DNA of 64,000 bases, taken from positions 248,001 to 312,000 of the forward strand of contig JAPXFQ010001308.1 of assembly GCA_028564705.1 (NCBI GenBank), read 5' to 3'. The DNA is from Apricaphanius iberus. Its lineage: Eukaryota > Chordata > Actinopteri > Cyprinodontiformes > Aphaniidae. Shown piece after piece: positions 35,920-64,000 of the stretch. Positions within the stretch are counted from its first letter, which is position 1; every line of letters starts with the position of its first letter. The notes under the pieces are model-generated. The model saw only the letters and a list, made by a program, of their open reading frames with translations. It had not been told where the DNA came from and did not search any database. The position numbers and the translations under genes are program-made.

Positions 35920-36980
35920 GGTCTGTACCATGAAGCCAGATTAGGTGTTAGCCAGCTATGTTTCAGCTTAGTATCCTCCAACCCTGGGTTTTAGGTACTA
36001 TGAAAGTAGCTCGGCTTTAATCGGTGCTCGTTGCCAAGGTATCTTACGCTGCACGGCTAACCTGCTCCGGGGCAGGTTATGTTCTGGATTCGAGATCTCA
36101 GACTGAAGTTTGACCAATCAGCTGTGAGCAAAGAAACGTGACGTAACTAATTCCCAGCGTCTGTGGCACACATTCAGTGAAACACTTGGTGTAGGCTACT
36201 GTCCATGGTAATAAGCCTGTGAATATTCTCATTTATCCAGGTTATGGTTATCTCACGGAAATCGAACCAAGTCCAGTTGCCTTCGATTGAAATTTCCTTG
36301 GGATAGTAATGAAACGTTAGTTTTGCTCAATGGCAGTAAAAACAAAGCCCGGGGCACGAATTTCCTCATTCTGCAGATCCAAGTATTGATGCCAAACAGT
36401 TCCTCATTTTAATAAAATAGACGGGTTTTCCCCCAAAGAATACAGTTCAGAAAAGACTAAACACTTTAAAGTTGAGATGAAACTGATATTGCATCTTGAG
36501 ATGCTAAATGCAATAAAACCATGAAGGGTTTCCAATATGTTTACAAATTCTAAAACTTTCATTAGTGTTCAGCTCATTTACTGATTTCCTTTCAAATCGA
36601 GCAGAATACTCTAATTGTCCCACATGGGGAAATTTGGTTGCAATGTCAGCAAAAGAACATTTTACAGAAGAAAATATATATGTACAATTTACTGTACAGT
36701 TAAGTATATAGTGGCAAGCCCAGGTTGTAGTGTGCGAACGGAGCAGGATACTGAAAGATGTTTAAATACATAATGTTTAAAACGTACAGATTAGGCAATG
36801 TATAAGTTATTGTATATATAGCCTGGGAAAAAAATTATGTCCAAGTTATAACGTGTTTTTTACATGCATGGAGGTAGGAAACTGTCCATATGAGATGCTA
36901 TTTCACCTTTAGTAGGCTAAATGGAGTCCCTCTTGGTGTAATTTTATCTCCCTGTAACGACAGCTATTCATCTGATTGAC
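35920..36980. other. Intergenic DNA with dispersed fish repeats
   Basis: No gene seen. About 35920-36130 looks like a degenerate DNA transposon end (AACCTGCTCCGGGGCAGGTT is an inverted repeat at about 36060). About 36230-36330 carries a piece also present at about 460-475 (GATTGAAATTTCCTTG). About 36600-36640 (TTGTCCCACATGGGGAAATT) resembles the 3' tail of a LINE. Confidence 0.45.
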
Positions 36981-37019
36981 TTTTAGTGAGCAAGCAAATG
37001 TAAAAATTATAACAGCTCC

Positions 37020-37300
37020 TGTTTGTAGTTTTTCACAGAAAATGTGGTCTAAGTGCAAAACGGCACGTGTCACAACAAATATAAAACATTACACACTCTA
37101 CACCATCCTGGAGGGGAAACATGGTAGTTGCAGCATCATGCTGTGGGGAGGTTTTTCCTTAGAAGAAAAAGGAAAGGCAGAGATAATGTAGATTAATGAT
37201 CCTAAACATTCAGCCACTGCTACAGTGAACTGGTTTAGATTAGGCAAGTCCAGTCAAAGTCCAGACCGACATTAAGTTGAGAATCTGTTGAAATGCATGA
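37020..37300 (+). pseudogene. Tc1/mariner transposase fragment
   Basis: Forward frame ILEGKHGSCSIMLWGGFSLE fits the HGGGSIMLWGCFS motif of fish Tc1-like transposases. The segment after it (AACATTCAGCCACTGCTACA, then TTGAGAATCTGTTGAAATGC) corresponds to later parts including NPIENLW. Multiple stops. Confidence 0.65.
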
Positions 37301-37435
37301 AAAACCAGAGGAGGTACAATTCCCCTTGGAGTTGTGTATAAAATACAGAGAAGTTGCTGTTTACAATGGGGCAGACCCCCCAAGACCACTCAGGTCCTCC
37401 AACTGTAGTCTAGTAATCATCCGTAGAGGTAGAAC

Positions 37436-37827
37436 TAGGGCTGGGTATCGATTCAAATTTCAAGAATCGATTCGCTTCTGAAGACTTAAAATCAATTATC
37501 ACAATTCGGTTTGACTCGATACGATTCAATCTGATCCAGTTTGATATAGATATGGGTCAGTGCTATTGATTTTTTTTTTAGCTGTTATCTTAACTACATA
37601 CCTGTACATCAATGACTTAACACTGGGGGAGTGACAGTTTACCAGAAAAAATCGCTAATTAAGACTTTCAGAACTAATAGCCTTAAAATGGCTGTTTGAA
37701 TTTTTAATTCCTATTTTAGCTTTAAAAAGGGGGGGCAAACTATGCTAAACAATTAAACCGATTTTTGAACTTGTGACTCGATTCGATTGAAAATCCGTTT
37801 TTAGATAATTTTTTCTACACAGCCCTA
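37436..37827. mobile_element. Non-autonomous hAT element
   Basis: The ends TAGGGCTGGGTATCGATT and AGCCCTA (ending 37827) are inverted. The flanks GGTAGAAC and CTTAGAAC are an imperfect 8-bp duplication (6 of 8). The inner arms repeat ATCGATTC/GATTCGATTG words. 392 bp, no transposase. Confidence 0.75.
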
Positions 37828-38339
37828 CTTAGAACCAAAATGGAGAAGCAGCTTACAGTTTCTATGCTCCCCGTATCTGGAACAAACTTCCAGACGATTA
37901 AAGCGGCTGAATCATTACACTCTTTTATATCTAGGATAAAAAACCCAGCTAGTTTGAGCTGCCTTTGAGTAATATTCTAATATAATGTTATGTGTATTAT
38001 GCTTGATTGCTGTTTTTGTTGTTTTCTCCAATCTTGTACACTTATTTGCTATTCTGCTGTTTTCACTTTCTCTGATATTTTATTTTTTATGCTTTTCCTT
38101 TCACTTTTTACTAAATTTCAGGAGGTGAAAATAATTGCTAATGGTTCTGAAACTAGCAAAATTTCAAGTCCAGATAGTCCCTTAAGTTGTATTTATTGTT
38201 TTACTTTCATTGTTTTCATACGGTTAATTGCTTTCTTGCATATTTTTCGTTTACTTCTTTACCAGCAAATCATGTAAAGCACCTTGAATTACCTTGTTGT
38301 TGAAAATGTGCTACACAAATGAAATTGACTTTCCTTGGA

Positions 38340-38675
38340 TGTGGACCAGTCCAGGAGGTGACTGTGGCTCAAGGAGTTGGGTGTTTGCCTTGTAAGATCC
38401 AGAAGGTTGCTAGTTCAAGCCCCGGCTCCGACGGTCTCAGTTGTTTCCTTGGGCAAGACACTTCACCCGTTGCCTACTGGTGGTGGTCAGAGGGCCCCGT
38501 GGCGCCAGTGTTCGGAAAGCCTTGCCTCCGTCAGTGCACCCCAGGGCAGCTGTGGCTACAACGTCATCAGTGCGTGAATGTGTGCGTGAATGGGTGGATG
38601 ACTGAATGTAGTGTAAAGCGCTTTGGGGTCTGTAGGGACTGAGTAAAGCGCTATACAAATGCAGGCCATTTACCA
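38340..38675 (+). repeat. Near full-length tRNA-derived SINE
   Basis: The head carries Pol III promoter-like boxes: A-box GTGGCTCAAGGAGTTGG (about 38361) and B-box AGTTCAAGCCCC (about 38413). The body runs through GGGCAAGACACTTCACCC and the tail ends AGCGCTATACAAATGCAGGC. Truncated copies occur at about 485-640 and 3055-3245, so the family is present three times in this window. Confidence 0.85.
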
Positions 38676-38786
38676 TTTGATAGCACCACAAATTATGTCA
38701 TTAACTTTTCATACATGTTTTGATTCTATTTTTTTGTTTAATCTTTTTTTTCTATGAAAGCTATTGATATGATAAAGTATTTTTAT

Positions 38787-40749
38787 TAGGGATGTAACAT
38801 TACCACTTTTTACAAACCGATACAATACCGATACCTTGATCTGGTACTTAATAAGTGTTAGGAGTAATGCATTACAAAAGTAATGAGTTACAAGAATAGA
38901 TTACTTTTTTCAATAACTGAGTAATGTAATGCATTACTTACAAAATATACAGCAATATATTACTACTTATAATTTCAGGAACTCAAGTTACAAATGCATT
39001 TTAAATTATTTTCTGGCCAACTAATGCAACAGACCAAATCAAGTTGGATACGGTAAAACAAGATCCACCATCTACTTCCTGTTTCTCAAAACTACAACAT
39101 CAGAGAATCAGGATGGCTTAAGATCGACTGTACATTTAAACAGCAGCATTATTCACACTGTTGTAAGACTTCAGACATCGGAGTCTCATCTTTGTCAACC
39201 ATCTTTGTGATGAGCACTTTCAGCAACTTCTTTTGATTAGATTTAACAAACATTACCATGAAATAGAAGGCATGCAAAGGAACTAGAGACTTAATTTTAA
39301 TAAAATGGTGTTAAAAATACAGTTTTTGTGGTGTAACACTTGTTTAAAATGTAAATTGATAAGTTACAGTGCTTAGAAGTTGCGTTAGATATTTAAGATA
39401 CTTTGCCAAAAGTAACTTAAAGTAGTGTAACTGTTACATTTTTAAGACAATAATAGTAATGCAAACATATAAAATTTTTTGACATTGTAACTAGTAATGT
39501 GAAATATATCACAATTTCTTTGTAACTTGCCCAACACTGTTAATGAAAAACGGGTACCAATACTTCTACAACAAAAAAATGCAATCAATTTTAAAACAGG
39601 TTTTATTTTCTTCTCTGCTTGTTACACGTATGATGAATTAGATTAAAAAAATAAAAATGAACAAAAATGACCAAAAAATTTCAAGTGAAAAGGAAACATT
39701 TTCTGTGAATTTATTGCAGAGTTTTCACAATTCAAATACCGGTTCATGATATCGGTAAACTTTAACCAATACCAATAAACATACTTGCCAACCCGGAGAC
39801 CTCAGAATTAGGAAGACATTCGAAAGGGCCAGGGGAGGTACATTTTTTTTAATATTAATACTTGAATTTTAAAGAATTTATTTATTTGACAAAATAACAG
39901 TCCCTTCAATAATTGGTGCCATTTTTTGTGTTATTTGCGGCAGCTTTTATGAAAAGTTACAACAAATGTTGCAATGTTTGTGTGATTATCTATCTATCTA
40001 TTCTCTGCTTTTATATATATATGAATATAATATTTGTTTACCAAACTGATAAAACATTTAAGAACAGCTGCAAGAATTACTATCTCTGTAATAAACACAC
40101 AGTAAGACATTTATAAAAGAAAGGAAGAACTAGCGTGAATAACTTCACTTCATTAAACTCAAATGTAACATAAAATACAGTCAAACTTAATGTTACAGTG
40201 TTGGTATTAAAATGTGTACTTTTAAAGTATGCTTTCAGTGTATCTTACAATAACAATTCTGAGCGTAGGCCTACAATTTAAAATATATAAAAAATATGTG
40301 AAAAAACAAATATCAGATAAGTACACTTTAAAAAGTATACATAACTTTAATTTAAAGTAAATTGTAGAATAATCTATTTCTGTAAAGTGTAACATAGTAC
40401 AATTATTTTCAAGTGTGTTAAAAGTGTTAGTGTTAAATAGTGATGCTAGAACACTTTTTATATATTTAGAAAAATTAAAATTTGGGTAAGTACATGTACA
40501 ACATACCATTGGAAATACAAACATACTTGAAATACACTAAAGTACTCTTTTTTTCCCGCTTGGGCTCTCACATAAGACACATGATATGCAACGCTCTCAG
40601 ATGTCGGGAGGAATTCGGGAGAGTAGTGGGTAAGATTTTCCGGAGGGACACTGCAAATCAGAAAAATCAGGAGGCTTGATAAGTATACCGATACAGTACA
40701 TAGGAACTGCAACGGTCCCGATACCCCAATCGGTATCGGTGCATCCCTA
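38787..40749. mobile_element. 1.96-kb non-autonomous hAT element upstream of crbn, with exact 8-bp target duplication
   Basis: The element begins TAGGGATGTAACATTACC and ends ATCGGTATCGGTGCATCCCTA, an imperfect TIR with multiple (AT)ACCGAT words at both ends. ATTTTTAT flanks both sides exactly (38779-38786 and 40750-40757). No transposase domain was seen in its frames. Another element is nested inside (next entry). It ends 262 bp before the crbn ATG. Confidence 0.88.
38853..39539. mobile_element. Second hAT-like element nested in the 38787-40749 element
   Basis: The left end AGTGTTAGGAGTAATGCATT and right end TTTGTAACTTGCCCAACACTG fit the common fish family starting CAGTGTTGGGCAAGTAA, rich in GTAATG/CATTAC words. 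No clear 8-bp duplication (a shared TTAAT only). Confidence 0.6.
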
Positions 40750-41011
40750 ATTTTTATAAAAGTAAATCTGTGACATTTGGATTTTGTAGCTTTTTTTTTA
40801 GCTAAGGGAACTTTTTAAACAACAGAATATGTCGTGTTAAAAAAAAAAACCTAAATTAAACTAACTGAATTAGTTTTATATGACAACATATATTTACAAC
40901 ATGATTTCTTTTTACCCTTACGTCCACCGGGAGGCGCTCTCTGCCTGCCGGTGGCGCCGCACGGTGAAGACGCCGTTGAAGAAGAGCTGGCATCGTAAAC
41001 ACAGGAGGGAT

Positions 41012-56901
<15,890 letters not shown>

Positions 56902-59870
56902 CTTTGGAGTAACCCATCCCACCTCTTTAAAAAACGCCTTCCTAAGCCTTGTTCTCCTGTCTGTATCGAGCTTCAAATGCTTACTTAATAGTCATCAGTG
57001 CATCACAGAAACTGTCACCCGTGCCAGAAAATCCATCAAACTAGTGGATTGGGTTATTGAATGGCACTTATCAGGGTAGATTTTAGGTGGCTGGGTGGAG
57101 TAATTGCTTTAATGAGGTGTTAAGTCGCGTTTGCGAGATGTTGCTGGTGAGAGACCGACAACCTGGACGGACTGAGAACGTGTATTCAACGTCCCTGCAT
57201 GCAGCAGCTTCACATCAAGCTGTTTTCTCTGCATACAAGCAATATGACTGAAGGTTCACACACTGACAAACATACACAAAATGCTTCATGATGTCACCTA
57301 TTCTCTTCCTCCAATGCAGACTCTCAACTGCATGCAGCTGGCACCTCTATAGCAGCCACTTTATTTAGTGAACCTGTTGTAATTTCTGCTGTTTGTGTCT
57401 GAGATGTTTTATCTTTTACAGGGCAGCGGGCGGAAGCATTCTGAGCTGAAGTTCAGCTCAGGATATTAGAATGTTCTTGAAAAGGGAATTTGTTTCAATA
57501 ATTCATTATTCGTTGCACACAGAGTGATATAGTTGAAGTGTTTACTTCTGTTATTGTTGAAGGTTTTGAGTTACAGGTGAAGAAATCAACATTAATTTTC
57601 TCAAAAAAATTAAAGGTTTAAATAAGATGGAGAGGAGTTGTTAGTGCAGATATGTCATTGTACTCAAAAGTGAGCGCAAGGACTGTACAACAAGTCTACT
57701 TCATTTGAGTCAGGGCTCCTTTTGCTTGAATTACTGTAACATGGAGGCCCTAAGATCTTACGAAAGCCTGGGTTTCTTGGGGGAAACTAACAATTTGGTT
57801 TGACATGTCTTGTATTCATTGCAAGTCAGACATTTCTGATGTCTCTGGTTCAGTAATAGTCAACCACAAAGAACACGGCAGGTGTAGTTCATGTTCTGCA
57901 TAGTTCTGAGTGTGGTAGCTCTTAAACCTCTGACTCCAGCTGTGGTTCACTTCTTGTAAATTTTCTCCCGAACTCTTTACTGGGTGTACTTCACAATCCT
58001 CTCATGGCTGTTGTGCATCTTTTTTCTACCAGTTTCTCCTTTTGTTGAGAAGCTCAGATACAGCATGATATAATCAGCCGTCATAACATATATATATTAA
58101 AAAGATATTTTTCTTGATCTTATTTAATGTTTATTTAAATCAGAAACTGAATTTTAGGTTTTCTTGAGCTGGAAGACACAACCATCAAAGTGGAAATACA
58201 TGCTTAAACTATATCACTCTGTTTGAAATGCCACCCTCTATTAAATTGTAGGAATTTGAATTTTCGGTGATCTAATTTATTAAGATGCGTTCATGTAAGT
58301 GTAGATCTATGATAAGGGGCTATTTTTTAAATGTTAGATCGGATGTATTTTTGTACGAGTTTTTTGGGATTCATTTAACATTCTTACGGATGTGTAGAGA
58401 GAAACCTTGCAGATAATAATCTCAGCTGTTTTCTTTTTTTTTCTTGATTTAAACAAACACCAGAGGGATAATATCAGTGATGATGATAATAATTATGTAA
58501 TATTCTGATAAAGTCTGCTTGATTTACCTTCATCAAAGGCTGGTTGCCCCATCTGATGATATGCTTCAGGAGGCAGGTGTTATCTCTGCCACGCTCATGA
58601 ACATTAGATATATATCAGTGCCTCGGGGCGGACTGTTTTATAAAGGTCAAAGCTAATTAAGATGGAGAGCAAAGCAGAGCATTCTCCCATCTCAATTTAT
58701 TTTGTTCATGACGTGAGGCATGTAAAAAATTCGGTGCCTACTCTCCAGCTCAACGTTCCTTTTGTTGCTTTGGAAAAGCTGTGAACCAGTCATGAAGACG
58801 AGCTCATGAACAGCAACCCAGCGATAAGATCCACAGCTTGTTGTTTCATAGTTTCTGGATTCTCGCAAGTTTGCTTTCCATCACTTTTTGCACCTTTGAG
58901 GCAAACTCTCCGGTCTTTCTGTGTAGCTGTAATAGAACATTTGTTGTATTATATGACTGTTATTCTTCTAACTTTTTAGATTATCTTTTACTTCCCAAAG
59001 CTGTTTTTGCGGTTTTCAAAATTGTTGTAATATTAATATTTCATCAGTAAACAAAGCAGTTGAACACGAGAGATTATATGAAAACTGAGATCGTTGGTCT
59101 ACAAACATGTTTGTTTTCTTTTTTGACCTTTTTAGATGAAAGTTATTTTTTTCCTTATTTGCAAAGGATGATTATTATTTACAGCATTCAATTAATCATA
59201 ATTATTCAGCTACAAACAACTCAAAATTAGAGGTAAACATTGCATGTTTTGACTCATTTGTTTGACTGGAATAATAAAACAAAAAGCCCAGTTTGTGTGA
59301 GGATATTTGTTAGTTACACAGCTTCTGAAAATTTCCCCAAGCCTTTTTATGTTTTATGGGCTAGACAGAAACTTGCTGCTTTAGTCCGGGTAGCCTCTCT
59401 TTCCTTTTGTTTTTCTGTCTTCAAACTAAACAGAAAATACAAATCCAAGTGTCTGGCTGAAACTCGTAAGTAACTGTTCTCAAGCCTACTGTGTACTGCA
59501 AAAAGTAGTTTTTGTCCTGTAAACTGGTTTCAAAACCAGTGTACTCATGGTAGAACTTTTTATTCATTTAAAAGTGTTAAATCAACTTTGTCTAAATAAA
59601 TTAAATATAAACAATTATTTAAAAAATGAGGGTACCTTGTGAAAGTGTGTGCACGTTATACAAATATATGGAAATTTAATATTTAGTTAAATAATAATAG
59701 AAGATTCAATTTATACTGTATAAAATAGACCATTAAAAGAAGAAATACATTTAAATGTATCTGTGATATGTAATACAAAATATGTATGATTTCTGGAGAG
59801 GAATAAATTATGATTCCCCCACATTTATTCCCACTTAAAATGTTTAAGATTACACAAAGGTACAGTATGT
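56902..59870. other. crbn 3' region and intergenic DNA, no gene seen
   Basis: No exon was recognised after the crbn stop. AT-rich with no clear transposon structure. No AATAAA lies within the first few hundred bases after the stop, so the transcript end is not placed. Confidence 0.5.
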
Positions 59871-60340
59871 CACATAAGCAGCACACCTGGAGATTGTCAA
59901 GACTCAGCATGGTGAAGGAGGTTTCCTCTGTTTAAACCTCAGACATTTAGTTTGGTTGAAGTGAGAGTGTGGTGAGAAGCAAAAATCAAGACTTCAGAAA
60001 GAAGGTGGTAGCAGCTTATGAGTCTGGTAATGGGTGGAAAGATGGTTCCCATCGGTCATTCAGCTTCATAGGAAATAGTCCCCAAGAGGAGGATATGCAG
60101 AACAACTACAAGCATGCCCAGGTCAGGCTGTGCAATCAAAAAGCAGATGCTGAAAGAAGTCTTTAAATCTGTCAGATATTATTAGAAGACCCACAGCAAG
60201 CTCTAAAGTGCATCCCTGAAGGAGAAGACAGTTTGACTTTGATGGTAGGTGTGCAACCCAAGAGTCTTTCTGCATGGAGCTTGTTAGTTCTCTAATTTTC
60301 TCACAATCAAAAAAAACATGCTGACTAGCCACAATAAATT
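59870..60340 (+). pseudogene. Tc1/mariner transposase N-terminal fragment
   Basis: Forward frame KNQDFRKKVVAAYESGNGWK matches the first helix-turn-helix of Tc1-type transposases (DFRKKVVxAYESGxGxK). The following text drifts out of frame. No DDE region present. Confidence 0.65.
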
Positions 60341-61069
60341 ACCCTTAGGTATGATTGTGGCTCTTTGTATCGCCCCTTGTCACAAGGTATGATATCAGAG
60401 TAAAAGATCACATTTCTGTAGCAAAAAAAACTTGAACATTTACCTCCCAACTCACAATTATGCACTATTTTGTGTCTATCAAGACCTATGAATGGTGCTA
60501 TACATTTGAAGACGATATGTCAATTCGTAGGTGTAATTGTCATTCATATATTACTCGAAAAGCTGGATGCTTAACCTAAGAGATGAGTTGCCTGGTTACA
60601 GAGAAGGCCTTTGCTTGTTTTTCCAGATCCTTTATTGCACGCTGGGTAAAAATAAACACGCAGGTCACAAACAGAGACCTTGGATTGTTTTTCATGTTTC
60701 TTTCCAGAGTGTTTACTACAAACCCAGAATCACGCTCGGCACCGGAGAGATATAAACTTGACTCCTCTCATCATGTGTTTTTGCTTTCATTATGCTTGGA
60801 CACGTTAACGGAGTAACTGGTGGAAGGCTATTTTTAATCCTAATACATCTACAGAAAAGTCTCCATTGCTCACAAGCTTTCAAGTCTCCGCACATCATGT
60901 CTTTTTACTGTTTTAATTCCTGATGTGGATATTAACAGATCCAGGTTTATTTGAAGAATCTGTGTGGGAGATTTTATTATGATGACCCCTCAGAGAAAAA
61001 CATTTATTTTAAGGAGATGCTTAATGTGATATTTCACTAGTACAGCTTACTTAATCACAAACAAATAAG

Positions 61070-61760
61070 AAATTGCTTTGCGGCTGCTGGTTCTTCTTTC
61101 CATCTCCAGGAGAAACAATACCTGTTGAACTATTACTTTTTACTTCAGCTAGAATTTGGCCAAGAATGATTGGATTTGTTGATCATGCTTCTCATTTCTT
61201 AACCATGTTGAAAGACCCATCCTCTGGTCGAGGAAAGGATTTTAGTCTGTTTAAGAGGTGCAAATCATTGGCATCAAACAAAGAAAACATCCAAAGAGAT
61301 TGAAGAAGCCATCAAAATGTGGTTAAGAACTAACTAATGGATCGTTGGAGACAGGAAGGCATCCAGAGAACCATTGACTTCGAAAGAAAGTCAAGGAAGA
61401 AATGTGATCAATAAAAAAATCCTTGAATGATTGCAGATCACCTTAACATCCAGTAAAATCAGATGAAACAACAGTAGAGTTAAGGGCTGTTTAACAGTGA
61501 AAGTGAGAGCATTTCCACACGCAAAATCTGAAGGGGACTCAAGGGATTGGGGACAGGCCGGCTCTGGAGCATCAAGAAAATCCCTAATCACTGAGGCTAA
61601 CAGGAGAAAATGGTTGTAATTTGCAAAGGAGCATAAAGACTGGACACTGGAACAATGTAAGGAGCTCGTGTGTTCAGTAGATTTACCCTCGTCCATCGGG
61701 ATGGATGTAAGAAGAGAGGCAGATGAAGAGATACACCTATTGTGTCCAGTGTCTACTGTA
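61070..61760. repeat. Degenerate transposon-like sequence
   Basis: GAAAGACCCATCCTCTGGTC, GGCATCAAACAAAGAAAACA and GGAAGGCATCCAGAGAACC look like a decayed fish DNA transposon, but I cannot define ends or class. Confidence 0.3.
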
Positions 61761-62392
61761 CCAACTGTTATGATCTGCAGTTGCTCCAGTCGGTCAGCTC
61801 CAGGTTAAGCCACACCATGAACCCAAAGAATAAAGTCAGCTGAAAATGCAAAATGGTCAGTTTGTTCCTTCACTTAATGTTTTCTTCCCTGAGGTCATGA
61901 AATATTCCCAGTCGACAATGATAGGATTCATCAGGTTCAAATCGTGAACGAGTGTTTTGTGGACCATAAGCATCACTTTAATTTAGGATTAGCCACCACA
62001 GGGTCTTTAACCCCAATGATAATCTGCAGTATGTGATGGAGAAGGTGTTTTGTAGCGGTCGGACTCTTTCACCAACACAAAACCCTGTGAAAAATGAAAG
62101 CAACTCTGGGTGGAAATAGATCTTGAGATATTTTGCAAGCTTGTCAAAACAGTAGCCCACCACACCAAATGCATGATTTAATCACAGCTGAAGATGGTCT
62201 GATAAAATATTAGACTGTGCGCCTTCCTCCTCTCCTGCTTCGACCAACAGTAGTCCAGATTCCACCGGCGCCCTGTAGGTCAACAGCACCGGGCCTCAAC
62301 CAATCCGGTATGGAGTTCAAGTTTGTGATTCGCATATTTGATTTTGCTTAGGTTTTACGTCTGATGCCCTTCCTGACACAAGCCTCTGCTAG

Positions 62393-63125
62393 GGCTGGGC
62401 GATATGAGCTATAATTAATATCACGGTGTATTGAGCATTTTACCGCGATAAGTGGATGATAACAATGACCACATGACGCAGAAAAAAAGATTATGAGAAA
62501 GTGTGGGTCCTTGGAGTTTGATTTGTTTGTTTTTTACTGTACAAGATGTTCTTGGATCCACTAATCAGCGGGGTTTCAAGACATACCAACCCTTCAAAGT
62601 CACAAAAACCTCAGTCATACCAAACGTGTGGTAGCTTGCAGTCATTTTTCTAAAAAAAAGATGCTACCCCTACCCAGTATGCTGATGTACAGCGACAGTT
62701 AGCTGGCTGAAAGAAGGTTATGCCCGCTACACTTTCTAGAAGAAAAACAAATCTGTCTGGAAATATTTCTGGTCCTGAAAACCCTGAGCAGTCATGAATA
62801 AACTAACGGTTTCTAGCCATCACAACAGGCATCTCCCAAAGATGACCATGTACAAAAAAGTTATCTTTGAAAAATATACATTTTTTATTTACATTTGAAC
62901 AGATATGATGTATTGAAAGCCACCTGTTCCTTAATAATCAGTGGGGGGAAAAAAACTTTGTTGGCAATTCAGCAAGCAAACCATTCTTTTTTGCATGTTT
63001 CCACTGGTATTTTAACTGTTCATCTTTTATAATGAGCTCCAGGTCTTTAAGGTTGAAAGATCTCCAGGCAGAACTGCACAATATATCAAATCGCGATTCT
63101 AATGTTAATTTCAACATGTGCAAAA
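62393..63125. mobile_element. hAT-like sequence pieces (TAGGGCTGGGCGATATG type)
   Basis: A left end TAGGGCTGGGCGATATG lies at 62393. About 63066-63125 (AGAACTGCACAATATATCAA, ATCGCGATTCTAATGTTAAT) is a piece of the TAGGGCTGCACGATATA-type family. The two may be separate insertions; matching ends are not found. Confidence 0.4.
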
Positions 63126-63137
63126 TTCTGAAGGATT

Positions 63138-63500
63138 GGTTGGACGCAGGGCTGCACGGTGGCGCAGTTAGCACAAGAAGGTTGTGGGTTCGTATCCCTT
63201 TCTGCATGGAGTTTGCATGTTTGCATACCCTCCCCTTGCATGCGTGGGTTCCCTCCGGATACTCTGGCTTCCTCCCACAGTCCAAAAACATGACTGTCGG
63301 GTTAATTGATCACTCCAAATTGTCCTTAGGTGTGGGTGTTTGTGTGCATGGTTGTTTGTCCTGTCTGTCTCTAAGTGGCCCTGTGATGGCGACCTGTGCA
63401 CGGTGTACACCACCTCTTGCCCATTTACAGCTGGAGATAGGCGCCAGCCCCTCCGCGAACCCTGGAGGACTAAGCCTTTCAGAAAATGGATGGATGGACG
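63138..63500 (+). repeat. tRNA-derived SINE of the DANA/Mermaid (HE1-like) type
   Basis: Starts GGGCTGCACGGTGGCGCAG with a tRNA-like head (B-box GTGGGTTCGTATCCC), runs through GGAGTTTGCATGTTTGCATA, CTCCCACAGTCCAAAAACAT and GGAGATAGGCGCCAGCCCC, and ends in GGATGGATGGA. The A-box region is shortened. It explains the 166-codon open frame at 63032-63532. Confidence 0.85.
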
Positions 63501-64000
63501 CAGTATTCAGTTGGCTACAATATATCAGGTGAATATCCCTTCTCACACCTGATAAAGATCTTTTAAGTGACCAAGATGCTGAAGTTTAATTAGGGTGGAG
63601 GGGTCATCATGACTAGATAAAGAGAAGAATTGAGGAAAATATGGGTAAATCAAAACCAGTAGTGGCCCTTCTTTTTAGCAATAATAACCAATAACATGAA
63701 TAAATATGGACAAGCAAAAACATATGGTCAAATGAACCTGACCCTCTTTTATAAACAGGTCAAAAAGCAACTCTGCAAATACGTTTTGGTTTTATTTTAT
63801 TTTTGGTCATTTTGGCCAGCTAAAAAAATACTTTTTCTGTTTGGATCAACAACTAAAGTAATTGAGCAGGTTTCTCCAGGCACTCGTTTTTCTTCAGTTT
63901 CCTTTTGCTGTTTAGTTCATGTTGCCGAGTGACTGACACTATTTGGCATAAATACTGAGATCCACTCTATAAATAAGAGCTTACACTGTATATCTGCATC

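Noticed and set aside
38360..38425. tRNA gene suggested by A-box and B-box
   Set aside because: It continues directly into a 300-bp body shared with two other copies in the window, and no cloverleaf with a proper anticodon arm is evident. It is the head of a SINE.
40880..41011. Upstream in-frame extension of cereblon from an ATG at 40880
   Set aside because: The extension has no resemblance to the cereblon N-terminus, and the ATG at 41012 aligns with the human start. I treat the upstream part as 5' UTR and promoter.
63032..63532. 166-codon open frame, a candidate gene
   Set aside because: It runs through a tRNA-derived SINE (63138-63500); the protein is a SINE translation.
56902..64000. Additional gene downstream of crbn
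   Set aside because: All open frames are short and lack family resemblance or splice-consistent neighbours; those with resemblance are Tc1, hAT or SINE pieces.

Overview
The window is nuclear DNA from a vertebrate, almost certainly a teleost fish. Protein-coding exons are short, separated by GT-AG introns, and spell four proteins that align closely with human ERBB3, PA2G4, RPL41 and CRBN. The non-coding DNA is AT-rich and full of fish-type transposon remnants (Tc1/mariner, hAT and MITEs, L1, tRNA-derived SINEs). The species cannot be named from this sequence. No prokaryotic or viral gene, operon or CRISPR array was seen.

Layout, all four genes on the + strand and head to tail: (1) 1-1725, an ERBB3 intron with repeats; (2) 1726-19244, erbb3 exons 2-28 (the signal-peptide exon lies upstream), followed by a 3' UTR; (3) about 20270-23544, intergenic DNA with a Tc1 remnant, SINE-like pieces and a 3'-lacking L1 fragment sitting between two copies of a 118-bp segment that includes the pa2g4 proximal promoter; (4) 23802-30882, pa2g4 (13 coding exons, 391 aa); (5) 30883-33900, 3' UTR, repeats and a reverse L1 fragment; (6) 33974-35860, rpl41 with a TATA box, CRE and 5'TOP start, coding 25 aa in three coding exons; (7) 35900-40900, repeats including a 1.96-kb hAT element with an exact 8-bp target duplication; (8) 41012-56901, crbn (11 coding exons, 446 aa); (9) 56902-64000, gene-free DNA with Tc1, hAT and SINE remnants. 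All splice joins were checked by hand for phase. The in-window exon sums are divisible by three for pa2g4, rpl41 and crbn, and for erbb3 after its leading partial codon.

ErbB3 is a neuregulin receptor and pseudokinase that signals through heterodimers and C-terminal PI3K-binding YxxM motifs. The neighbour, PA2G4/EBP1, is the known ErbB3-binding protein and also a ribosome-associated growth regulator. RPL41 is the tiny basic ribosomal protein. ERBB3-PA2G4-RPL41 are also neighbours on human 12q13, so this is an old linkage block. CRBN, the substrate receptor of the CRL4 ubiquitin ligase, is on a different human chromosome (3p26).

I did not find a new multi-gene system. The observations most worth a second look are: the ErbB3 pseudokinase carries Arg at the beta-3 Lys position and DHG in place of DFG; the thalidomide-site residues of cereblon match human E377/V388 as Leu/Ile; the pa2g4 promoter segment is duplicated around an L1 fragment; pa2g4 intron 3 holds a perfect 29-bp inverted repeat with a 1-nt spacer; erbb3 has a possible in-frame 18-nt microexon; and several hAT insertions have intact 8-bp target duplications.
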